Assembly: GCF_040712315.1 (NCBI RefSeq)
Contig: NC_134013.1
Coordinates: 45,969,501-46,033,500, forward strand
Length of the DNA stretch: 64,000 bases
Reading direction: 5' to 3'
DNA from: Castanea sativa
Lineage: Eukaryota > Streptophyta > Magnoliopsida > Fagales > Fagaceae
How positions within the stretch are numbered: the stretch's first letter is position 1; every line of letters starts with the position of its first letter. Both the position numbers and the translations under genes were made by a program. Shown here in pieces: positions 45,501-57,923 of this stretch. The notes under the pieces are model-generated. The model was not told the DNA's origin and did no database searches. It was given only the letters and a program-made list of their open reading frames with translations.

Positions 45501-46392
45501 TGGTGATCCACGGGAACCCAGCCAAAGCAAAGGAGTCTAAAGGATCCTTCCATCCAAGTACGGTCAAGACCCTTCAAAAAAGCCTCAAGTTTAGATCATT
45601 ATTCAATCAGCTAGGGTTTAGGCCAAAAGCAAGAAGGATCGCTACAGAGTCCCTCATGAGTATAGCCGCAGACTCAGGGGTAGAATGTTTCACAGCGGAA
45701 TCTTATGCTAGTCAGGCTTACTTGGAAATAACTAATGCAATAACCTTCACAGATGAGCACATGGAAGTTGAACATCCAGACCATCGCAGACCCCTTTATT
45801 TAATGGCTACCATAAATGGTGTCCAAATCAAAAGAACACTGGTGGACACAGGGGCATCACTCAACCTTATAGCCCTACACTGGAAGCTGTGGGTCTAATT
45901 GGCAGGAGGATCCTGGGGGCTCCTGTGGAGATAACAGGATTTAGAGGAGTGGCAGAATCAACTGAAGGGTATATACAACTGGCCTTAAGGGTAGGCCCAA
46001 TAGTAGCCCTAACCAGATTCCATGTGATTAACTTAGAAGTTTCTTACCATGTTTTGTTAGGATGCCTTTGGCTCCATAAGCATCGCCTCATCCCCTCCAC
46101 GTACTATCAATATGTTAAAGGAAGATTAAATGGGAGGCCCATAAGAATCCCTGCCAATCCAAACCCTTTCAGCCAAGGGGAAGTGAACTTTGTAGAAACA
46201 ATGTTTTATGACGAAGTTGAACCAGATGATGAGAGTCCCACACCAGAAACTTCGGGGGCACCTGTTTTAGAAGAAGAAGAAGGAGGGGGTACCCATGACC
46301 TAAGGAACCTCCTGGACAGAAAGAGGCAAAAGAAGGAGACTAGCTCCTCAGGATCCCGGGAATACGTAGTAGTACGGGAGTTTGGAAGGTAG
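45452..46392 (+). pseudogene. Aspartic protease region, broken
   Basis: The frame from 45452 contains YLMATINGVQIKRTLVDTGAS with the catalytic DTGAS at 45844-45858. It runs out at 45898, and the next frame (45889-46392) continues with the second half of the protease (FHVINLEVSYHVLLGCLWLH) and an acidic linker (EEEEGGG). Cuts the polyprotein in intact relatives. Confidence 0.85.
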
Positions 46393-46460
46393 TTGATATA
46401 TCATTTATGAAGGTACGCGGGGCCTGAATGTGTTGTGCAGGAGGGTCTTGAACCGCCAGA

Positions 46461-47795
46461 ATGTATGATGGCTCAAGAAGAAATCCTAGAGGACCCATAA
46501 AAGGAAGCACAAATCATCTCGAAGAAGAATTGGAAGAAATAAACTTGGGGGCTGCTTTAGGATCCTCGAAGCCTGTAGTCCATTCCCTCAATGCAGTCCT
46601 AAGAGTCAAGCCAGTAGTTCAACCAGCCAGGGTCTTTCACACTAACATAGAGACTCAAATAACTCAAGAAGTCAAGAAGCTACTAGCAACTGGGTTCATC
46701 AAGCCAATCCAGCATCCCAAATGGCTCTCCAACATAGTACCCGTGAAGAAAAAGAATGGTCAAATCCGATGTTGTGTGAATTTTCGCAATTTGAACAAGG
46801 CATGTCCAAAAGATGAGTTCCCCCTGCCTAATATTGACCTCCTTGTAGATTCAGCTGTAGGAAGCTCCATGTTTTCATTTGTGGATGGATATAATGGGTA
46901 TAACCAAATTCAGATGGCTGCCAAAGTCGCAGAGAAGACAACATTCAAGACGCCAATTGGAAATTTTTATTACACTGTAATGCCCTTTAGCCTTAAAAAT
47001 GCAAGTGCCACGTACCAGTGAACCATGACAGCCATCTTTCATGACATAATGCATAGGGAAATGGAAGATTATGTGGATGACATCGTAGTAAAGTCAAAGA
47101 CCAGAACAGGACACTTCCAGGTACTTGAACGAGTTTTTAAAAGGTGTAAGAAGTACCGATTGCGCATGAACCCCATGAAATGTACCTTTGGAGTGTCTGC
47201 TGGAAAATTTCTTGGGTTCCTAGTACATCAAAAGGGTATAAGTGTGGATCCAGCTAAGGCCACGGCCATCGCAACAATGAAAAGGCCCATAACAGTTAAA
47301 GAGGTTAAAAGTTTCTTGGGAAGGGTCTCCTATATTAGGAGGTTTGTGCCTGGATTGGCTTCGGTCACAAGTGGATTATCCAAACTATTGAAAAAGGGAG
47401 CTGAATTCACTTGGGGAACTAAGCAGCAAGAAGCCTTTCAGAAGATCCAGCAGATCATGAATCATCTACCAACCCTGCAAGCACTAGTATGTGGGCGACC
47501 TCTATTGCTATATTTAGCATTAAATTCCCAGGCGATAATAGCCCTGTTAGCACAGGAAGATGGCAAAGGGAATGAGCAACCCATTTATTATGTGAGCAGG
47601 ACACTAAAGGATACAGAAACCCGAAACCCTAAGATAGAAAGAACATGTCTAGTAGTCATTTACTCATCCCAAAGGCTAAAGCGGTACTCATCAAATCCTT
47701 CTAGTGACCAAGTCTCACCCTATAAAAGCAATTCTCCACCAGCCTCAGCTAACGGGAAGAATAGCACAATGGCTGGTCTTGCTCTCGCAATATGA
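46461..47795 (+). pseudogene. Reverse transcriptase and RNase H, one stop
   Basis: RVT_1: LATGFIKPIQHPKWLSN, PVKKKNGQIRCCVNFRNLN, KDEFPLP, SFVDGYNGYNQI and TTFKTPIGNFYYTVMPF; then a TGA at 47019-47021 and in the same frame MEDYVDDIVVKSK with the catalytic YVDD near 47070. The thumb (MKCTFGVSAGKFLGFLV) and RNase H part (AQEDGKGNEQPIYYVSRTL) follow to 47795. In the usual motif FMDGFSGYNQI the catalytic Asp is kept here as VDGYNGYNQ. Confidence 0.93.
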
Positions 47796-48297
47796 CATCA
47801 GTCTGAGGACCCCCAAGGTTGTCAAAAGCCAAGCCATAGCAAATCTGTTGGCTCAGTTCCCAGGGAAAGAAGAATGTTCACTAAGCGAGGAGTTCCCAGG
47901 AGAAGTGGCAGTGGCAAAGCTCCCAGGAAAGAAGTGGACCATGAAGATGGGTCAATGACAACTTCAAATGGCTTAGGAATTGTGCTAAGTTGCGAGGATG
48001 AGGATACCATGCCATTATCCTTCAAGTTCGAGTTTCCCTTCTCAATATGACATCGGTCTGAGGACCCAAGGTTGTCAAAAGCCAAGCCATAGCAAATCTG
48101 CTGGCTCAGTTCTCAGGGAAAGAAGAATGTTCACTAAGCGAGGAGTTCCCAGGAGAAGGGGCAGTGGCAAAGCTCCCAGGAAAGAAGTGGACCATGAAGA
48201 TGGGTCAATAACAACTTCAAATGGCTTAGGAATTGTGCTAAGTTGCGAGGATGGGGATACCATGCCATTATCCTTCAAGTTCAAGTTTTCCTTTTCA
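47786..48297 (+). repeat. ~255-bp tandem duplication in pol
   Basis: The segment beginning AATATGACATC and ending TTCAAGTTC.AGTTT occurs twice, at about 47790-48044 and 48045-48298, with only a few differences (for example CCCCCAAGG against CCCAAGG). It duplicates the junction between the first RNase H and the second one, so the second RNase H starts twice. Confidence 0.9.
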
Positions 48298-48450
48298 AAT
48301 AATGCTGCTGAGTATGAGGCATACCTGACTAGATTGACCATAGCACTCAGCATAGGAGTAAAACACATAAGGGTTTTGGGAGACTCCAACCTTGTAATCT
48401 CCGAAGTAAAGGGTGACTTCACACTAAAAGAATAGAGCTTGGCAGCTTAT
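48210..48450 (+). pseudogene. Second (archaeal-type) RNase H, partial
   Basis: GLGIVLSCEDGDTMPLSF and NNAAEYEAYLTRLTIALSIG, then IRVLGDSNLVISEVKGDF. This is the extra RNase H that marks the Tat/Ogre clade, with catalytic E (AAEYEA) and D (GDSNL). The first Asp (usually in VDGSS) lies in the duplicated, out-of-frame part. Confidence 0.82.
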
Positions 48451-50262
48451 GAAACTTGGGCATAGAAGGTGGAGTAAAAATTCCAGACCTTTAGTGCGGA
48501 GTACGCCCAAAGGAGTGAAAATAGGTTCGCCGACGCGTTAGCCACTCTGGGATCCCATATACCATTTGAAGGAAAAAGTACTTTGATAAGGGTAAGCAAG
48601 CAGGAAAGTTCCGTCATATAGATCCTCAAAAAGATGTTCCCTAAAGTATCAGAACAGAAAGATTGGAGAGATGAAGTAAAAAGGAAGATAGGAAAGTTGG
48701 GACATGAAGGAAGCATCAAAGAATTGAAAGATTACACCTTGATAGAAGGAGAGCTGTACAAGAGGCTGCCCGGAGGGATCCTGTCTAGATGTATCAATGA
48801 GAAATAAAGGAAGCTGAGATTAAGAGAATTGCACAGCTAAGTCTGTGGAATCGTAGAGAAAATCAACCTATACAGAAGAATGCAGTGCATGGGGTACTAT
48901 TGGCCAAATATGAATAAGGATGCTGCAACTATATGGGGGGAATGTCAAAAGTGTCAGCTTTCGTTGGACAAGGAAGAAATTTATGTTGTGTTTGTAACAG
49001 AAGATTGGAGGACCCCATTCATGGAATACTTGACTCAAGGGATCCTGCCAACTAACAAGACACTAGACAACCGGCTCAAGAAACTCGTTGTTAGATACTT
49101 CTTGCATAATGTAATCTTGTTCAAAAGAGGGTACAATGGGGATCCCCTAAGATGCCTAGGGCCTAAGGAAGCTAGAGAAGCAGTCAGGGAAGTCCACTCC
49201 GGTAACTGTGGAAGTCACCCGGGAAAGAGAAGGCTCTACATGCAGTTGTTGCAGTTGGGGTTCTACTGGCCTACAATGAAGAAAGACTTCGAGGAGCTGG
49301 TTAAAACGTGCCACGCATGCCAAGTACTTGGAGATGCAATCCATACTCATCCAAATGTTCTGCAAGATATGACCACACCATAGCCTTTCCATACTTGGGG
49401 GCTTGATGTTATAGGACCCCTAAATCCTCCCTCTAATGGCCATATATGGATCCTCACAACCACCAAGTATTTTACAAAATGGATGGAGGCCATCCCTTTA
49501 AAGAAGGCCACTGGAGCAGCCGTGGCAAATTTCATTCGAGAACACATCATTACACGCTTTGGGATCCTTAGTAGACTGATTAGTGACAATGGTACACCAT
49601 TCATAAATAAGGATATGAAGAATCTAACTGAGGTGTATCACATCAAGCACAGTAGATCTACGCCATACTATCCACAAGGAAATAGCCAAGCCAAAGCCAT
49701 CAACAGAGTGGTACTAAAAATCCTCAAAAAAAGTGAAGCATGAGTATAGGGGGGAATAGAGTGCCCATTTAATAGATGTACTCTAGGTATGCTGGAGCTC
49801 CTTGAAGAAAGCCACAGGTTTTTCACCATTCTCCCTAGTTTATGGGATAGAGGCTATCAGCCCCGTGAAGCTAGTCATACCCACACTAAGGGTAGTACTT
49901 GAAGAAATCGAAGAAGGCACTGATGACACAAATAATGAAGGAAGGTTAGCAGATCTAAAGGGGCTGAAAGAAGAGTGAGAAGTGGCTAGAAGGAGAAGTC
50001 AAAGGTTCCATAAGAGGATGGCTAAGGCATATGGACAGACAGTACACCCAAGAGCCTTTATAGAGGAGCAACTGGTGCTAAGAGCAATAGAGCATGTGAG
50101 GAAGAATATCTCAAGACCCTCCAAATTTGCTCCAAAATGGTAGGGGCCCTACATCATTAGGGAAGCCCACAATAGCGGATATTACTACCTCACGAAGGAA
50201 GACGGGACTACCCTGATAGACCCTATAAACAGGAAATGGCTGAAGCAATACTACGCATAAAA
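48451..50262 (+). pseudogene. Integrase of the Tat-type element, broken
   Basis: 48880-49383 shows GYYWPNMNKDA..CQKCQ, DWRTPFMEYL, LRCLGPKEAREAVREVHSGNCG.HPGKRRLY and a zinc-binding CHACQV. After a TAG at 49381, FHTWGLDVIGPL, WILTTTKYFTKWMEAIPL, LISDNGTPF and TPYYPQGNSQAKAINR give the D-D-E core. The last Glu, normally in GQAEA, reads Lys/Ala here. A frameshift at about 49743 precedes the C-terminal part (FHKRMAKAYGQTVHPR, KFAPKW*GPYII) ending RKWLKQYYA at about 50260. Confidence 0.88.
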
Positions 50263-51083
50263 AGGGGAGGCTTTGGTACACCAATAACCCTTTTTTGCCA
50301 CCCTCCAACCTGCTAAGTGTTTCATCACCCTTTGTATTTTTCTTTTGCCATGAACTTTATTTGGTTTTGTTTTTTAGGAGCCCGTGGTAGAAGGACATTC
50401 TATGATCCTTACTATCTTTGTCAATCCTTCTATGTTCCTTAGTATGGTAACTATGTTGTATTTCAATGAATTCTTCTTTTTCTTTAAAAAAAAGGGGGTG
50501 GAGCTGCAACTAAAGTGTACAATTGCATAGTATTACATGGCCCAAATGTAGGCAAGTTTTGGTGGGGTACTTGGGCAAACGCTAAAAAAAATAAATAAAA
50601 AAGGTAAAACCTTGGCGCATGACCCAAGACTCACACCAGAGTTAGTTCAAGTGCATGGTCTAGGACCACAGTCAAGAATAAATGCCCGGGGTACCCAGCC
50701 CATTACTTGTCCCAAAACAGATCTGCCCGGTTCATGACCTGAGACTTGGAAAAAAAAAGGGGGAAAGAAAGAGATCCAATGTACCTAGTTCAGTACCTGC
50801 ATAAGAAAACAATCACTGGGGTACCTGGTCTAGGACCTACTGCAAAAACTCATAAGGACCATGATCCAGGACCCAGTTAAAAAAAAAATTAAAAAAAAAA
50901 AAAAAAAAAAAAAACAACAACAACAACAAAGAGAGACAAAAGAAAAAAGAGAGCAGAATACACATTATGGGCAAATCCACATAGAAAGTAGTCAAAAGGA
51001 GTTTTCAAAATAAAAGTAAACTTATACATCCTCAATTTTCCAAAAGGAAAAGGAGAAAAATAAACTTATACATTTGGAATCAC

Positions 51084-51130
<47 letters not shown>
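50263..51130. other. Interior spacer of the Tat-type element
   Basis: No gene. Purine-rich, with repeated GGTACC-CAG-like segments (50690-50880), A-runs near 50880-50915 and (AG)n at about 51088-51131. Confidence 0.5.
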
Positions 51131-51137
<7 letters not shown>

Positions 51138-51904
51138 TTAAGGTATAAGACCAATCAACAAAGAGCCTCCCGGGGGAATTGCAGGAGCAATTGGTGAAGA
51201 AAGAACTAGTTGCTTCTTAACTTTCAGATCTTGCAATGCCTTGTAGGCACGAGTTAAGGCCTCTTCAGCAGTAGCAATCTCAGCATCAAGGTCCCTAGAA
51301 GCTTTCCTCTAGAACAGCATGTGGGCTAGAGACCGCAGGTACTACAACAAAAAAGATAGATTAAACCTAGCCTCCACGAGATCCTACACCACTCCTTTCC
51401 ATTCCAAAAGCCTCTCCTAGGACAAGGAATCAAGAGAGGAGTCCCTCAGAGAAATCAGCATATAGCACACAGGAGTTCCATCAGGATGTTGCCCAAGAAT
51501 GCACCTCCCCTAAACCCACTGGTGAAGTCCCCATAGGCTTTGAATAGTCCCTCCAAGAGTGGCAGACCCTCAGCAAGCATAGAAAAGCTCAAGAAGTTAC
51601 TGAAGGGAGGTCTAAAATGATGAAAATGGCTCACAGGAAGACTGTTGAACTCCAGGGAATCAAAGCGGGCCCGAAAAGCAGAGAGCCCCAAGCCAGGATT
51701 TGAGACAGCCATCTTAGGGGCTTCCTCCATTGTTGTGTCTCCGCCTTCATGAGCTAGAGGACTTCCAACCCCTTAAATGGTCTGCGGGATCCCTATCTGA
51801 ACTTCGACAACCTAGACATTGGGGACAAGAGTCTCAACTTCTTCAATAACTGCAGGCTCAGGACCCTTGGCACCTATGACAACACTTGCAAGAGCAGACA
51901 GAGT

Positions 51905-51907
<3 letters not shown>

Positions 51908-51940
<33 letters not shown>
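51908..51940. repeat. (GA)n microsatellite
   Basis: About 16 GA units inside the antisense ORF region, where no protein homology is seen. Confidence 0.85.
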
Positions 51941-51944
<4 letters not shown>

Positions 51945-53014
51945 GAAGAAATAAAGATAGAAGGGAAAAAGGAAAGGTAAAGAACCAATACTAGCCCCCT
52001 GTGGTAGGGCTTCCTTCTAAACTTGGGCAACCACTTCAACCAACATGGGAGGCTCTTCCTCCTGTCTCTTTGACCTCTCAGAAGACTCTATAAAAAGGAA
52101 TAAAGCGCATTGAAAAAAGGGTGAAGAAACCTTGGTGAAATTGCTAAAGGAAGGAAGGGATGCCGAGGGCTTCGCCATATGAAAAAATTTATTAAAAAAA
52201 AAGACAAGAAAGAGGTATGGAAAGAAAGAAAGTAAAAGATGTGAGCAAAAAGGGGGAAGTGTAACGAGGGTAAGTAGTACACACCTTCAAAACCCTTTGA
52301 CTCCAAGGAAGAAGCTGCTTCGGGAACAGATTGGGTACTGGTTTGACCTAAAAGAAGCAAAGGGGAAAAGGAACAAGAACCCTTAAGAAGAAAGGATAAG
52401 GGAGATAAGAATGGGCATTAATAAAGGATGGATGATGCTTACCTACTTATGTAGAAGAAGACACACCTCCCAAGGACTCTTTGTCCAACACAAGCTTTGT
52501 TGTGGGGTCAAGCGCTGCAGTTTTAGTTGGACCAGAAGTCTGCATGGGTTTAGGATCCTAGGGAACAGAGGATGAAGGGCTGCAAGATCTTGAGCCGCCA
52601 AAGGAGAAGAACTGCCACCACTTCTTTTATCAAGGCACAAGAGGCTGAAGGGCTGCAAGATGCTGAACTGCCACCACTTCTTTTATCAAGGCACCATTAG
52701 CCACAGGAGGAGGCACCTCAACCTGCAAAAAAAAGAGGAGCAAGAAGGGGCAAGTGGCAGAACATGAAGAAACAGAATATATACACAATAGCAAAAAAAA
52801 ATAATAATAATAAGGCAAAAAAATGATAAGTAAATAAAGACCTTACCACATCATCACCAAAGGATTGGCTTTTAGTTCCTTTGCAGTCTGACTAGCGCTT
52901 AAACTGTAAAAGAGAGAATGACCATTCATCAGTCAAAAGAGAAGAAGGAAGACACAATAGAACAATAAACCAAGAAGGGGAGATGTAAAAAAAAAAAAAG
53001 GAAAGAGGCCTTGC

Positions 53015-53016
<2 letters not shown>

Positions 53017-53062
<46 letters not shown>
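53017..53062. repeat. (CT)n microsatellite
   Basis: About 22 CT units on the plus strand. On the antisense strand it is an AG run reading Arg-Glu, and the frame before it ends. Confidence 0.85.
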
Positions 53063-53064
<2 letters not shown>

Positions 53065-53497
53065 ATATCATTCAACAGTCTTTTGCCTACTTCGGGTAAG
53101 CCAGAGGGTCCTAGGGGAGACTAGAGTGTGATATCAAGGGACCCCGAAGAACCATGGGCTGAGGAACTCACAGGAACCTGAAGGATAGAAGACTTTATCT
53201 TAGTCTTCACTTTGATCTTTGGGATTAAAGGATGACCGACTTCCTTTCCAACTGTAGAGGGGTCCACTCTCTCAGGCTCCTTAGAGACAACTAGCTACTT
53301 ACGAGACTTAGCAGTTTTCCTCTTCTTAGTCTCAAGGCCAGCATCAGTACCCTCAACGCTTCCTTCAATATTAGCTTTTTTGAAAGCTTCCTCCTTGATC
53401 TTTTTCTCCTTACCCTTGCCCACAAGAGTTGCAGCACCAATTGCCTCTACTGCCCCTCTCTTGATCGGCACACCAGAAGAAGCGCCCACAATAAGAT

Positions 53498-55354
53498 TGT
53501 TGAGGACCAAAATTTCACAAGAAAACTCATTCCATGAAAAGTAAGGAAAGACCATGGGCCTTAACAAAAGAAAGCCCAATTCATGAAGCTAAGAAGGACC
53601 ATGAAAGCTTAAAATCCCAAAAAGAAGAAAAAAGAAAGAAATAATAATAATAATAATAAAAAAGAAAAAAGAAAAAAAAGAGGATATCAGACAAGGATCT
53701 CGGCCAGGCTAGAGGACATGCAGCAAGGATCTTTGTAACCCACGGTCCAAGCCCGTGGGATCCCGAGTGGATAGTAAGAGAGGAATGGTTTGGTCGGTAG
53801 GGGAGTAATTTCTGGTGAAAGGAGGATCCCGAAGCTTTCCCTTGGTTCATATATTTGCTTGCAATGCATGAACCAATGGAAAGCTCAGTTCCCCCATGTG
53901 CATGACACCTCCCCACATTTTCCTCTCAACTGTCACTTTTAACCAAAGTTGTCATCCATTGTATTGAGCAACCTACCCCCTCTTTTGACTTTCCAAGAAG
54001 GAATCTTCCATTTGTAACTAAAGACAAATGCCCCTTTTGAGTTATAATTGCCTAAATAAGCTAAACTTCTGCCCAATGCACCTTTTCAGGTCACAAAGGA
54101 CATAGTTTTACCCAGCAGACCTGGGGCATCCTTGCCCAGGGTACCAGACTAGGTTTGCTATAAAAAGAACACAAGGCATAGCAGAACAGGGGGATTGGGA
54201 TGGGAGAAAAATGGGGATTCAGGGGAAAATTTCAGAGGTTCAAAACACATATTCTTAGAGCTTTAAAAGCCCAGCAAGGAAGAGAAAGAAAGAAACAAAA
54301 TAAGAAAGCCAAGGTGGAGGAATTTGTCCCATATCCTTGAGATCATTCAAAATATCACTTAGCCTCAAAAGAAACATATGCCAAAACATGCACACATCAG
54401 ATATTACTCTCTCCCACAAAAATTCTCCTCACCTATCTATCTTGAAAGGAAATGCCCAAGCAAAGCCACTTGGACTTGAGTTCCAAATCCCACAAGTCTT
54501 GTGCAAAAGCACTAAGTCTGTGAGAATTGGGTCCAGGATCCTCGTGGCTGAATCATTCTCATGAAATTTATTTATATATATGTATATGTATTAAAATGCA
54601 TATCCTAATCTAAGAAACTAACAATTATTTGAAGATATGTGTATTGTGTAGTGTATTCTTATGCAAGACCTATAAAGGTAAAGGGAAAAGACAAAACTTC
54701 ATTGCATAATAAGCATGGAGAAAGACCGTATAGATCAGAGAATTAGCGTTCTGGGATTACAGGCCTTATACGTCAAGGGTACCACGACAATACGTCCGGG
54801 GTACCATGACAGTACGTCCGAGGTACTGGGTGAAGAAACTCTTTTAAGTGTTCACATAGTAAAAGGCATGGAGAAAGATCGTATTGCATAATAAGCATGG
54901 AGAAAGATCATATAGTTCAGAGAATCAATATTCTGGGTTTTTACAGGCCTAGTACCCCTAGGAACCACAACTTCACCCCCGGGGTACCACGATATTACGT
55001 CCGAGGTTTCAAGTGAAGGAGTTCTTTTAAATGATCACACAATAAAAGATAAGCCTCAAATACTTTATTTCAATCTCCTTCTCATTGTGGATATTATGAA
55101 TACTTATTTTACTTATTTTGTAAGAGTAAAAGGTCATTTTATGACACTAAAACACTTATAATGGTATTTTATTGTTTAGGAGGAATCGCCTTTTTGCCTT
55201 GAGGAAATTCATGTGACTTGCGCACAACTTGGTTCGTAATCAGCCCCCCCATTTAGCTGCGGTGAACCAAGCCCAATCCACCAAACAACAAGTAAAGGGC
55301 CCGGGATCCTTATTTTACTTGGGCCTAGGTACTATCCAAAAAAGGACCCTCACA
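53498..55354 (+). mobile_element. Gypsy solo LTR nested in the antisense ORF, TSD AAGAT
   Basis: Starts TGTTGAGGACCAAAATTTCAC and ends GGACCCTCACA, like the LTRs of the surrounding Tat-type element, and shares AGCTGCGGTGAACCAAG near its right end (55253). Exact 5-bp duplications AAGAT lie at 53493-53497 and 55355-55359. It has a TATA box CTATAAAAAG at 54158-54167. Length is 1857 bp, so it is a related but distinct family. No interior remains. Confidence 0.9.
54700..55050. repeat. Partial tandem repeats inside the solo LTR
   Basis: GCATGGAGAAAGA(C/T)CGTAT occurs three times (about 54713, 54868, 54896), each followed by parts of CAGAGAAT..TTCTGGG, CAGGCC.. and TACGTCCG(G/A)GGTACC. The unit is about 150-185 bp with internal deletions. 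Confidence 0.7.
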
Positions 55355-57642
55355 AAGATCACACCTTAACCAAGCATCAAGGAAATCGTTTTCATAGCAC
55401 ACCCAACCACCCCTAGAGGCATGCCACTCCGCAAATCCTGTTTTGCTGCTTAATGCAACAGACACAATGCCAACAGTAGGGAGGGCCATACGCTTGTTGA
55501 AGGTAGGAGTAGAAAAAAGGCTAGGATCAGGAACCCTGCCAATCCTGCCAGAACCTACAAAGTCCAAGAAGGACTTCTAAACTCTTCTCCAATAGCCAGC
55601 AAAGCCACTAGAAGCAAAAACCCCCTGCTGGGAGTTCAGCACCAGAAATTGGGGGCTCCTCCATGACCAGTGAGAAAAGGCTTAGAGCCTCAGAAATAGG
55701 TCCAAGGAAGGGAGAGAAGGCACTGCCTCCTTAATACTGGTATGATATCCTGATCGAAACCAAATTGCCTAAAAACTCGGTGTGCGGAGTAGTAAGTGTA
55801 CCTTGGACCACTTGAGGAAGCTATTGGAAGCGACAAGGGGCTGGTACAAGCCAAGTATGCCAAACTGCCTTTATCTCCCCTACGCAGGTCAAAGGTATTC
55901 CTTGGGGAGCTAAGGAAAAAGGCCAACACAGAATCGTAAATAAACCCAGGACTGAACTTTCAAGGAGAACGACAACTTAGGTGCCCTGCCTAATCAAACA
56001 ATTCCACCAGATTAAGGCTGCCTCCCTTCAAGTTAGACCAATGGAAGATGATGGGGTGGTTGTCAGTGGAGCTACCACACAAGCCCTCAATCACGTCCGG
56101 GGATCCCTGGCACTTATCTTTCACATACTTCAATTTCCTACACTTTGCTAAGGTGACAAAGGAACGGTCCCACATGAACACCTGAAGAATGGCATAGTGG
56201 AGGGACAACATGATGGAGTAGCAAGAATTGCCTTCAACCTCACCTCCATGAAGCAAGTCTAGTTGGGAGTAAACATGTTCAAAAAACATGAAGGCTAAAG
56301 GATACTGAGCACCCCGAGCCAGTCTAATTGCAAGCGGAAAGAAAGTGGATTTGATTCCATACCTAAGAAACTCACTAAATAGAAACTTGTTGAGCCAGAA
56401 TGGTAGGAACCCAACTTGCCTGACTGCCTTATCCTTCTTTTGGGAAAGAGCCATCACCCACTTACCCATCCTGGCCAGTTTCCCCCCAGAGGAAGCAGTA
56501 TGCCCACCAAAATGACTAAAAAGCTTGTTCTCAATCTCGAGATCCTCATCGGAAAGGCTAATGTCAAAAGGGTTCTCATCGCCAAACACTAGGAGGAGGA
56601 ATTTATTGACCACATTCTCCAAAGTGATGGTGAGCTCACCCACAGAAAATAAGAATGCGTAGAGAGAAGGGCATCAACGGCGCACCAAGTGTCTGAGGCC
56701 CTTGGCATCCATAAAACCTTCAAGATTCCTAGAAATTGCACCGATTTTAGGATCCCAGCACGCTCCAAACTACTGACGAACTCGCTGTCAGAAAGCTCCT
56801 TGTCTATCCAACTGGACCAGCCAATAATCTTCCCTGGGACAAAGTCAAAAAAGATGGGAACCGCCTCGCAAGATCCTCGCCTGATCTGCAGATCCAAAAT
56901 TTCCCTAGGATCTGAAACCTAGGCAGAACTGGCAAACCCATACTGACCAAAGATCACCGAGGTATGAGGGGAAGGAAGGGCTTCATCGTGGGACACCTTA
57001 GGGAAGAATAGACTAGGGGTGTACCAGGGATCCCATAAAGGAAGGCTAGGCACTCCACCACCTCTTGCACCTTACCCTGTGTTGACCCAGAAGAGCTTTC
57101 ACCTTCAGAAGGACTGGGAGTACACTCCCTCCTTTTTCGTGAAGAAGAAGATGCCATGGAATAGTAGTGTAGCAAAAGAAAAAAACGAGAGAGAAGCTGA
57201 GAGGATGGAGGACAAAGAAGAAAGGACAAAGAAAGAAACGGAGGACAAGCTCGAGAAGAAAGAATCTCTAGAAGTGAAGAGGTGGTTTGAGGTGACAACA
57301 ATAATGGCACAGAAGGCAATTAGAGAAGACGATGTATGGAAAGACGCGCCAATTGCCAATATTAATTCTATAGGAAAAGGTTATTGGCAGTTATTAATGG
57401 GAGTTACAGGAAACGTAAAAACTGGAAGGGAAGCTCACTCAAACATTTAACTGCCACGTTCCGTGGAAAGAGGGGAGGTTACAAAAGAAGTGTAATACGT
57501 GGGAGCCAGGATGCCAGAGGGTAACGCGGGGAAGCGGGATACCAAGGAAAGGAGAAAGGGGATACCGAAGCCGATTGAAACAACATGGAAGAAATTATAA
57601 AGCCTTGTCTACTCACGCGTGGGCTGCAGGCGACCCACGAGC

Positions 57643-57655
57643 TCGGGGGGCTAAA
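57643..57655 (+). other. Polypurine tract of the Tat-type element
   Basis: TCGGGGGGCTAAA lies immediately before the 3' LTR start TGTTGAGG at 57656; it resembles the tract at 16537-16549. Confidence 0.8.
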
Positions 57656-57864
57656 TGTTGAGGTCTAAAAATCACAATGTTGTATCAAGACCCAAAATAA
57701 CACAAAGGGTTGAAATCTAGAAAAATAAAATATTTAGGCCTTCAATAAAGAAAAGAAAGGAGAGGCCCATACCCATCAAGGGTCATAAGGGGGAACCCAA
57801 ATCCATGAATGGGCAAGCTTTGAACCTTATGAAACAAAGGGAAGGAAGAAGCCCAACCCTCAAA

Positions 57865-57923
<59 letters not shown>

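Larger units (their letters stand above)
51131..57157 (-). pseudogene. Antisense ORF region with a plant mobile domain
   Basis: Opens on the minus strand at an ATG at 57157 (MASSSSRKRRECTPSPSEGE). After frame changes: 56897-56589 (PGKIIGWSSWIDKELSDSEFV), 56643-55990 (GELTITLENVVNKFLLLVFG, GFLPFWLNKFLFSEF), 55820-55690 (HRVFRQFGFDQD) and 55567-55355 (DPSLFSTPTFNKR, GFAEWHASRGGW). These match the plant mobile domain found in MAIN/MAIL proteins and in the antisense ORFs of Tat-type elements. The solo LTR at 53498-55354 splits it. A Lys-rich part follows (53492-53295), and a C-terminal helical part at 51730-51150. Role unknown; the antisense position is known for this group. Several breaks. Confidence 0.75.

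Noticed and set aside
47822..48422. Two near-identical minus-strand frames of 87 and 115 codons
   Set aside because: They mirror the tandem duplication in pol; the plus strand carries the RNase H motifs.
55240..55340. An internal LTR end of the main Tat-type element
   Set aside because: The AAGAT target duplication and a matching start at 53498 show it is a separate nested solo LTR.
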